Shown here: positions 1-4,437 of the stretch, one piece after another
Position numbering within the stretch: the first letter of the stretch is position 1
Layout of the letters: each line of letters starts with the position of its first letter
Source: Sedimenticola sp.
GTDB taxonomy: Bacteria > Pseudomonadota > Gammaproteobacteria > Chromatiales > Chromatiaceae
Assembly (NCBI GenBank): GCA_027023915.1
Contig: JALVUB010000187.1
Coordinates: forward strand, 1-6,849
Direction: 5' to 3'
DNA length: 6,849 bases
Translations under genes and position numbers: made by a program
The notes under the pieces: model-generated
Told to the model about the DNA's origin: nothing
Seen by the model: the letters and a program-made list of their open reading frames with translations, nothing else
Databases searched by the model: none

Positions 1-253
1 CCGCCGCCCCGGCGCGCACCATGAGCATGATTTTTCGTGGCGGCCTGAGCGCCTCCACCAGCTCCGGCAGCGTCTCGGCCCCCTGGATGCCCGCTGCCGC
101 CCCCTGGGTCTCCAGGAAATGGCGCATGCGTTCCACGGTGCGGTTGTAAACCACCACGCGAAACCCCTTTTCCGCCATGTTCAAGGCCAGGTTCTGGCCC
201 ATGACGGCAAGGCCGATGAGGCCGATGTCAGCGCGGGGACCGTTTGTTTCCAT
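1..253 (-). CDS. gnd: 6-phosphogluconate dehydrogenase, decarboxylating (N-terminal part)
   Basis: The enzyme oxidatively decarboxylates 6-phosphogluconate to ribulose 5-phosphate with NAD(P)+, in the cytoplasmic pentose phosphate pathway. Only the first 84 codons are present; the gene continues past the left edge. The N-terminus holds the Rossmann dinucleotide-binding strand-turn-helix with the signature IGLIGLAVMGQNLALNMAEK (residues 10-29), followed by VVVYNRT (34-40) at the end of the second strand and KIMLMVRAGAA (74-84). All three match the 6PGDH family, where GLAVMGxNL is highly characteristic, better than the related beta-hydroxyacid dehydrogenases. The ATG at 253-251 is preceded by AGGA about 8 bases upstream, and the Rossmann fold begins a few residues later, as is normal for the family. 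Whether it is the long (gnd) or short (gndA/YqeC-like) form cannot be decided from this fragment. It is the last of a run of minus-strand genes but is separated from its upstream neighbour by 82 bases. Confidence 0.9.
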   Translation of the reverse strand, partial: METNGPRADIGLIGLAVMGQNLALNMAEKGFRVVVYNRTVERMRHFLETQGAAAGIQGAETLPELVEALRPPRKIMLMVRAGAA

Positions 254-286
254 GGCGGGTGTCCTGCGGGAGAAGAAACTGCCCGC

Positions 287-292
287 ATGATA
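287..292 (-). promoter_or_regulatory. possible -10 box upstream of gnd
   Basis: Reading the minus strand, TATCAT (5 of 6 match to TATAAT) lies about 34 bases before the gnd start codon in the 82-base gap that follows the 112-residue gene. No good -35 box stands 16-18 bases upstream. The same gap holds a 6-bp inverted repeat (TTGCCA/TGGCAA, 303-322) without a T-tract, so I do not call it a terminator. This is a weak call. Confidence 0.2.
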
Positions 293-335
293 CCTTTTTC
301 CTGTTGCCAGCGGAGATTGGCAAGGCGGAACGCTT

Positions 336-674
336 TCAGGTGTTCAGATAACGGGCGCCGGGCAGCATCGCCTCGCTGAACTCATCGGGAAGATCGCCCA
401 ACAGGGCCAGCGCCTCTTCCACCGCCATGCGCTTTTGCAGGATGCCGGTGGATTCCGGGAAGAGCAGCTCCACCACCATTTCACGTCCGGAAAGGTAAAG
501 CTGCAAGATCACGTCGTTGGGGTCCACCACCCCCAGGTAGTTGTCCTCCGCCACCAAAAGCTGCTCCGCCAGGGGCACCAGGCGGTCGGCCGCCAACGGC
601 TCCGGCCTGGACGAGCTGATGCTCAGGTCGCGCAGGAAGTCGCAGTAGAAGACTGGGAAGGTGCGTTTGGCCAT
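336..674 (-). CDS. hypothetical protein, 112 residues
   Basis: I do not recognise this family. The reading frame is clean, lies between hicB and gnd on the same strand, and its codon use (strong G/C at third positions) resembles the housekeeping genes around it, so it is probably a real gene. The protein is acidic overall and soluble-looking, with no signal peptide and no membrane segment. Its centre (residues about 44-73, including DNYLGVVDPNDVILQLYLS and then a VVELLFPES stretch) looks like a run of alternating beta strands, followed by a helical stretch (about 84-103). The start is fixed by an in-frame TAA immediately before the ATG. That ATG lies 5 bases after the hicB stop, so the two are probably cotranscribed. 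Its Shine-Dalgarno sequence is poor. It does not look like HicA: it is too long and lacks the double-stranded-RNA-binding-like fold with the conserved histidine in a GSH-type motif. Function unknown. Confidence 0.65.
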   Translation of the reverse strand: MAKRTFPVFYCDFLRDLSISSSRPEPLAADRLVPLAEQLLVAEDNYLGVVDPNDVILQLYLSGREMVVELLFPESTGILQKRMAVEEALALLGDLPDEFSEAMLPGARYLNT

Positions 675-679
675 TTACA

Positions 680-871
680 TCATGCTACTTCAAGCTCATC
701 CACCCGCCTGACGCAAGGCACATGGCCTTCAGAGAGATCCTTGTAGAGATCCCGCAGGTTTTCCTTAAGCTCTTCCAGTGATTCACCCTGAGTCAGGTAA
801 TCAGGATACTCTTCCAAGTATCCCAGCCACCAACCGTCATCCTGCCAATAAGTATATTTCACCTTGCTCAT
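680..871 (-). CDS. HicB-family antitoxin-like protein (orphan)
   Basis: This 63-residue protein matches the short HicB type: an N-terminal YTYWQDDGWWLGYLEEYPDY (residues 6-25), then TQGESLEELKENLRDLYKDL (27-46) and a final IPCVRRV-like stretch (HVPCVRRVDELEV). The aromatic strand-turn followed by TQG-x-(S/T)-LEEL-xEN is the hallmark of the HicB partial RNase H fold, which binds and blocks HicA mRNA interferases. There is no C-terminal helix-turn-helix or ribbon-helix-helix DNA-binding domain. In the usual arrangement a HicA toxin of about 60-80 residues lies directly next to hicB. None is visible in the 76 bases upstream or in the gene downstream, so this copy seems to be without a partner in the window. 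The ATG at 871 has CAGGG about 9 bases upstream. The gene and its leader are noticeably more AT-rich than the neighbours, which suggests transfer. It may protect against a toxin elsewhere or be a relic. Confidence 0.82.
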   Translation of the reverse strand: MSKVKYTYWQDDGWWLGYLEEYPDYLTQGESLEELKENLRDLYKDLSEGHVPCVRRVDELEVA

Positions 872-907
872 CGCACTTTGCCCTGACTGTTATCCCGCTC
901 GAAATCC

Positions 908-937
908 AGTGTAGCTGCCAATCCACTGCAGTGACAA
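908..937 (-). promoter_or_regulatory. putative sigma70-type promoter for hicB and the gene after it
   Basis: In the short gap between the end of cysS and hicB, minus strand, TTGTCA (937-932, 5 of 6 to TTGACA) and TACACT (913-908, 4 of 6 to TATAAT) are separated by 18 bases. The predicted start of transcription would lie roughly 30 bases before the hicB ATG. The spacer includes a perfect 10-base palindrome, CACTGCAGTG (924-933). This is a visual match only; readthrough from cysS is an alternative way to express hicB. Confidence 0.35.
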
Positions 938-947
938 ACCAGTTTTA

Positions 948-2336
948 TCACTCCCTGCGCCAGGTAGTGCCCTGGGGCGAATCCTCCAGCACGATGCCCT
1001 GGGCCTTCAGCTCGTCGCGGATGCGGTCGGCCTCGGCCCAGTTCTTTGCCTTGCGCGCCTCCAGCCGCTGCTGGATAAGCGCCTCGATCTGCTCGTCGGT
1101 CAGCCCCTCGCTGCCCGATGGCGTCCCCTTGAGCCACGCCTCCGGCTCCTCCTGCAGGATACCCAGGATGCCCCCTAAACGCTTGAGCTCTGCACCCATG
1201 CGGGCGGCCTTCTTCTCGTTCTCGGGACGCACCCGGTTGATCTCGCGCACCAGCTCGAAGAGCACCGCCAGCGCCTCGGGGGTGTTGAAATCGTCGTCCA
1301 TGGCGGCGTTGAAGGCCTCCACGTACTGGTCCGCCTCGCCGGGCTCCGCCCGCGGCAGGCCCCGCAGGGCGGTGTAGAGGCGGTCCAGCGCCTTGCGGGC
1401 GTTGACCAGGTGCTCCTCGTCGTAGTTCAGCGGACTGCGGTAGTGGCTGGTGAGGATGAAGTAGCGCACCTCCTCGGGCCGGTAATGTTCGAGAATCTCC
1501 CGGATGGTGAAGAAGTTGCCCAGCGATTTGGACATCTTCTCCTCCTTCACCCGCACGAAGCCGTTGTGCATCCAGTAGCGCACGAAGGGATGGCCGGTGG
1601 CCCCCTCCGACTGGGCGATCTCGTTCTCGTGGTGGGGGAAGGTGAGATCGGCGCCGCCGCCGTGGATGTCGAAGGTGTCGCCCAGGGCCGAGGTGGACAT
1701 GGCCGAGCACTCGATGTGCCAGCCGGGACGCCCCTTTCCCCAGGGGGAGTCCCAGGCCGGCTCGCCCGGCTTGGCCGCCTTCCAGAGGGCGAAGTCGAGG
1801 GGATCGCGCTTGCCCTCCCCCGGCTCCACCCGGGCCCCCGCCTCCAGGTCGTCGATGGACTTGCCCGAGAGCCTGCCGTACCCGGGGAAGCTGCGCACGT
1901 CGTAATAGACATCGCCGTTCTCCGCCTGGTAGGCGTGGCCCTTGTCGATGAGGGCCTGGATCATGCGGATGATCTCCTCCAGGTGCCCGGTGGCGCGCGG
2001 CTCCAGGGTGGGCCGCTCCACCCCCAGGGCGTCGAAGTCCTCGTGCATGGCGTCGATGAACTTCTTCGTCAGCTCGTGGAAGGGGATGCCCTGCTCGTTG
2101 GCGCGCTGGATGATCTTGTCGTCGATGTCGGTGATGTTGCGCACGTAGGTGACCTCGTGGCCGCGCGCCTTCAGGTAGCGATAGACCACGTCGAACACCA
2201 CCACCACCCGGGCGTGGCCGAGGTGGCAGTAGTCGTACACCGTCATGCCGCAGACATACATGCGCACCCGGCCCGGCTCCAGGGGCTCGAACTCCTCTTT
2301 CCGGCGGTGGAGGTCGTTGTAGATCCTGAGGGTCAT
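948..2336 (-). CDS. cysS: cysteinyl-tRNA synthetase
   Basis: This class Ia aminoacyl-tRNA synthetase charges tRNA-Cys with cysteine in the cytoplasm and is essential. With the ATG at 2336 it has 462 residues, against 461 in E. coli, and aligns from the first residues (MTLRIYNDLHRRKEEF). The HIGH motif appears as HLGH (38-41), and KMSKS is at 267-271. The zinc ligands that give cysteine selectivity are all in place: C29, C210, H235 and E239. The NITDIDDKII block (67-76) is also intact. The C-terminal part (about 300-462) is the helical, anticodon-reading DALR-type region. The open frame extends upstream to an ATG at 2366 and a TTG at 2372, but these add residues absent in homologues; the chosen ATG has GAGA 9 bases upstream. 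It is divergent from ppiA, as in E. coli. The REP pair lies 54 bases upstream of its start, so its promoter must be in the short stretch after the REPs or beyond them. Confidence 0.97.
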   Translation of the reverse strand: MTLRIYNDLHRRKEEFEPLEPGRVRMYVCGMTVYDYCHLGHARVVVVFDVVYRYLKARGHEVTYVRNITDIDDKIIQRANEQGIPFHELTKKFIDAMHEDFDALGVERPTLEPRATGHLEEIIRMIQALIDKGHAYQAENGDVYYDVRSFPGYGRLSGKSIDDLEAGARVEPGEGKRDPLDFALWKAAKPGEPAWDSPWGKGRPGWHIECSAMSTSALGDTFDIHGGGADLTFPHHENEIAQSEGATGHPFVRYWMHNGFVRVKEEKMSKSLGNFFTIREILEHYRPEEVRYFILTSHYRSPLNYDEEHLVNARKALDRLYTALRGLPRAEPGEADQYVEAFNAAMDDDFNTPEALAVLFELVREINRVRPENEKKAARMGAELKRLGGILGILQEEPEAWLKGTPSGSEGLTDEQIEALIQQRLEARKAKNWAEADRIRDELKAQGIVLEDSPQGTTWRRE

Positions 2337-2390
2337 GGCATCAAATCTCGCGAAACGTGGATTCATCCCCAATCATGGAAGATCATGCAT

Positions 2391-2450
2391 GTAGGTCGGG
2401 CTTCAGCCCGACATAAAGCGAGCGCCTTGTCGGGCTGAAGCCCGACCTAC
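2391..2450. repeat. pair of inverted REP hairpins (BIME-like), locus 1
   Basis: Two identical 22-base units lie in opposite orientation: 2391-2412 and 2429-2450, with a 16-base spacer. Each unit is GTAG followed by a hairpin with a 7-bp stem (GTCGGGC / GCCCGAC) and a TTCA (or TGAA) loop. The GTAG tetranucleotides are on the outside. The two arms are also perfect reverse complements of each other, so the element could form either two small hairpins or one long cruciform. The GTAG-plus-hairpin form is what REP sequences mobilised by RAYT (TnpA-REP) transposases look like. No RAYT gene is in the window, so these are presumably non-autonomous copies. The position, between two divergent genes rather than after a 3' end, is less usual for REPs. 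Confidence 0.85.
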
Positions 2451-2511
2451 CACAGGTTCCCTGGGGGTCGCTACGGTGTCTCCAGAATGGTTTCAAGGCG
2501 CGGATCAAATC

Positions 2512-2541
2512 GATACATTTTACCCGATAGCAAGGTATGAT
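2512..2541 (+). promoter_or_regulatory. possible promoter for ppiA
   Basis: TATGAT (2536-2541, 5 of 6 to TATAAT) lies 18 bases after GATACA (2512-2517, 3 of 6 to TTGACA). It would give a leader of about 25-28 bases before the ppiA ATG, which would begin at or inside the leader hairpin described at 2542-2572. The -35 match is poor, so an activator or another sigma factor is possible. Confidence 0.3.
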
Positions 2542-2572
2542 TGCGGGGTGAAATCGACCGGAGAACCCCGCA
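2542..2572 (+). promoter_or_regulatory. leader hairpin enclosing the ppiA ribosome binding site
   Basis: TGCGGGGT (2542-2549) and ACCCCGCA (2565-2572) are perfect 8-base inverted repeats. The 15-base loop between them holds the Shine-Dalgarno sequence GGAGA (2560-2564), and the right arm ends one base before the ppiA ATG at 2574. If it folds in the mRNA, the GC-rich stem stands between the ribosome binding site and the start codon. That could tune translation, for example with temperature or a bound factor. The regulatory role is inference; the inverted repeat is directly visible. Confidence 0.45.
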
Positions 2573-2573
2573 G

Positions 2574-3137
2574 ATGAAAAAGATCGCCATCCTCCTCCTG
2601 GGCCTGCTCCTGACGGCAGCCGCCCAGGCCGCCGACGTGAAGGTGCTGATGAAGACCAGCAAGGGCGACATCGAACTTACCCTTTACCCCGACAAGGCGC
2701 CGAAAACGGTGGCCAACTTTCTGCGTTACGTGGACGAGGGTTTTTACGACGGCACCATCTTCCACCGCGTCATTCCGAACTTCATGATCCAGGGCGGCGG
2801 CTACACCCCCGACATGCGGGAGAAGGCCACCCACGCCCCCATCGTCAACGAGGCGGACAACGGCCTGAAGAACGACCGCGGCACCATTGCCATGGCGCGG
2901 ACTTCCGACCCCCACTCGGCCACCGCCCAGTTCTTCATCAACCAGAAGGACAACCACTTTCTCGACTACCCAAGCCGCGACGGCTGGGGCTACGCCGTTT
3001 TTGGCAGGGTGACCAAAGGCATGGAGGTGGTGGACGCCATCGCCCATGTGCCCACCGGCGCGCGCAACGGCATGCGCGACGTACCCGTTGAGCCGGTGGT
3101 GATCCAGTCCGTCAAACGCATCGAGGAGAAAAAATGA
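2574..3137 (+). CDS. ppiA: periplasmic peptidyl-prolyl cis-trans isomerase, cyclophilin type
   Basis: This 187-residue cyclophilin catalyses cis-trans isomerisation of Xaa-Pro bonds, assisting protein folding in the periplasm. Residues 1-19 form a signal peptide: MKK, a hydrophobic run rich in Leu, then AQA before the likely cleavage site (AQA|AD). The rest is one cyclophilin domain with the active-site blocks FHRVIPNFMIQGGG (63-76; catalytic R65, with F70 and Q73) and SATAQFFIN (115-123; Q119, F120), then GWGYAVFGRV (137-146). It ends in a charged tail, KRIEEKK. The ATG at 2574 is chosen over an upstream TTG (2541) because it begins the signal peptide and has GGAGA before it. It overlaps ppiB by ATGA, and the two mature proteins are about 70% identical by hand alignment, so they are tandem paralogues. 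The symbol is by function and secretion; orthology to E. coli PpiA is not proved. Confidence 0.93.
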   Translation: MKKIAILLLGLLLTAAAQAADVKVLMKTSKGDIELTLYPDKAPKTVANFLRYVDEGFYDGTIFHRVIPNFMIQGGGYTPDMREKATHAPIVNEADNGLKNDRGTIAMARTSDPHSATAQFFINQKDNHFLDYPSRDGWGYAVFGRVTKGMEVVDAIAHVPTGARNGMRDVPVEPVVIQSVKRIEEKK

Positions 3138-3634
3138 GCAGAGTAAAAATGACCACCAACCTGGGCGACATCGTCATCGAGCTGGACGAGGAGAAGGCGC
3201 CGGTCACCTGCGCCAACTTCCGCCGCTACGTGGAGGAAGGCTTTTACGACGGCAAGATCTTCCACCGCGTCATCGCCGGGTTCATGATCCAGGGGGGCGG
3301 TTTTCTGCCCGACATGATGCAGCCGGCCACCCACGAGCCCATCGAGAACGAGGCCAGAAACGGCCTGAAGAACGACCGTGGCACCATCGCCATGGCGCGC
3401 ACCGCCGATCCCCACTCGGCCACCGCCCAGTTCTTCATCAACGTGAAGGACAACGACTTTCTCAACCACCCCGGCCACGACGGCTGGGGCTACGCGGTTT
3501 TCGGTCGCGTGGTGGAAGGGATGGATACCGTGGACAAGATCGAGCATGTTGCCACCGGCAACAAGGCCGGCCACCAGGACGTGCCGGTGGAGCCGGTGGT
3601 GATCGAGAAGGCGGAGATGGTCGGGTCGGACTGA
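3134..3634 (+). CDS. ppiB: cytoplasmic peptidyl-prolyl cis-trans isomerase, cyclophilin type
   Basis: This 166-residue cyclophilin (E. coli PpiB has 164) lacks a signal peptide and so should act in the cytoplasm as a prolyl isomerase. Active-site blocks are FHRVIAGFMIQGGG (43-56; R45, F50, Q53) and SATAQFFIN (95-103; Q99, F100), with GWGYAVFGRV at 117-126. All are exactly 20 residues earlier than in the secreted neighbour, with no gaps between. The ATG overlaps the ppiA stop (ATGA) and a strong GAGGAG (3123-3128) stands 5 bases upstream, so translation is likely coupled. The 3' end is odd: the last codons and the TGA stop (residues 164-166, GSD) are supplied by the first REP unit, which begins at 3625. 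The original C-terminus was probably different by a few residues beyond the last beta strand (PVVIEKAEM); the fold itself is complete. Confidence 0.95.
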   Translation: MSRVKMTTNLGDIVIELDEEKAPVTCANFRRYVEEGFYDGKIFHRVIAGFMIQGGGFLPDMMQPATHEPIENEARNGLKNDRGTIAMARTADPHSATAQFFINVKDNDFLNHPGHDGWGYAVFGRVVEGMDTVDKIEHVATGNKAGHQDVPVEPVVIEKAEMVGSD

Positions 3635-3689
3635 AGTCCGACCTACGGAAACGCCCGTTCCCGGCCGGTAGGTCGGGCTTCAGCCCGAC
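3625..3689. repeat. pair of inverted REP hairpins (BIME-like), locus 2
   Basis: Two 22-base units of the same family as at 2391-2450 lie at 3625-3646 and 3668-3689, separated by 21 bases. Here the GTAG ends face inward, the opposite of locus 1. The right unit is identical to the locus 1 units. The left unit differs at two positions, and these two are partners in the 7-bp stem: GTCGGAC / GTCCGAC replaces GTCGGGC / GCCCGAC, so a G-C pair has become an A-T pair with the stem kept. The left unit overlaps the last codons of ppiB, and the right unit ends 10 bases before the lpxH ATG. It may affect mRNA stability or the ppiB-to-lpxH expression ratio. Confidence 0.85.
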
Positions 3690-3699
3690 AGCTTGCCCC

Positions 3700-4437
3700 A
3701 TGTTGCTCTTTCTTTCCGACCTTCATCTCTCCCCGGAACGCCCCACCCTCCTTTCCCGCTTCCGCGCTCTGCTGGAAGAACAGGCGGGACGGGTGGAGGC
3801 GCTCTATATCCTGGGCGATCTCTTCGACGCCTGGATCGGCGACGACGACCCCGCCCCCTTCGCCGCCGAGGTGAAGGGAGTGCTGAAGCGCTTCGGCAAA
3901 GCCACCCCCCTCTTCTTTCAGCGCGGCAACCGTGACTTCCTGGTGGGCGACCGCTTCGCCGCCGAAACCGGCGCCCGCCTGCTGGAAGACGAAGCCCTGG
4001 TGGAACACCAGGGCCTGCGGCTGCTGCTCATGCACGGCGACCAGCTCTGCACCGACGACATCGAATACCAGCAGGTCCGCGCCCAACTCCGCAGCCCCGG
4101 GTTCCGCCGGCAGGCCCTGGCCCTCTCCATCCCCGAACGCCGCGCCCTGGCCGCCGAGTACCGCCGCCGCAGCGGCGAATCCCTCTCCCTCAAGCCCGAC
4201 GACATCACCGACGTCAACGCCGATGCCGTGCGCCGGGCGCTGGAGATCCACCAGGCCGACCTGCTCATCCACGGCCACACCCACCGCCCCGCCATCCACG
4301 AGCTGGAAACCGGCGACCGCCCGGCACGGCGGGTGGTGCTGCCCGACTGGCGCGAGAATGATCCCAGGGTGGGCGCGACCCTCGATGCCGGGCGGGTGGA
4401 ATGGGTGGCCACGGCCGCCCGGGAGCCGAAACCATGA
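3700..4437 (+). CDS. lpxH: UDP-2,3-diacylglucosamine diphosphatase
   Basis: LpxH is a metal-dependent phosphoesterase that hydrolyses UDP-2,3-diacylglucosamine to lipid X and UMP at the cytoplasmic face of the inner membrane, an essential step in lipid A synthesis in most gammaproteobacteria. At 245 residues it is close to the 240 of E. coli. The calcineurin-like metal-binding motifs are all present: SDLHLS (D7, H9), LGDLFDAWIGDDDP (38-51, D40), RGNRDFL (75-81, N77), LMHGDQLCTDD (H112) and IHGHTHRP (190-197; H191, H193, H195). The middle (about 120-170) is the lipid-binding helical insertion and is rich in Arg. The ATG matches the family start, but there is no clear Shine-Dalgarno sequence before it: a REP hairpin ends 10 bases upstream. 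In E. coli lpxH also follows ppiB. The stop overlaps the next ATG (ATGA), joining it to the restriction-modification gene. Confidence 0.96.
   Translation: MLLFLSDLHLSPERPTLLSRFRALLEEQAGRVEALYILGDLFDAWIGDDDPAPFAAEVKGVLKRFGKATPLFFQRGNRDFLVGDRFAAETGARLLEDEALVEHQGLRLLLMHGDQLCTDDIEYQQVRAQLRSPGFRRQALALSIPERRALAAEYRRRSGESLSLKPDDITDVNADAVRRALEIHQADLLIHGHTHRPAIHELETGDRPARRVVLPDWRENDPRVGATLDAGRVEWVATAAREPKP

Noticed and set aside
303..322. Inverted repeat TTGCCA / TGGCAA after the 112-residue gene as a terminator
   Set aside because: The stem is only 6 bp with an 8-base loop, and no T-tract follows on either strand.
868..947. Possible HicA remnant upstream of hicB, whose frame ends with TGA overlapping the hicB ATG
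   Set aside because: The frame is continuous with an off-frame reading of cysS, and the roughly 25 residues before the overlap show no HicA feature; the ATGA overlap is probably chance.
2336..2372. Longer cysS starting at TTG 2372 or ATG 2366
   Set aside because: The added residues precede the conserved N-terminus; the ATG at 2336 gives the family length and has a reasonable GAGA site.
1410..2438. Long plus-strand open frame opposite cysS (342 codons)
   Set aside because: It is the antisense shadow of a highly conserved synthetase gene in GC-rich DNA; its translation is low-complexity (Val, Leu, His, Gly) and matches no family.
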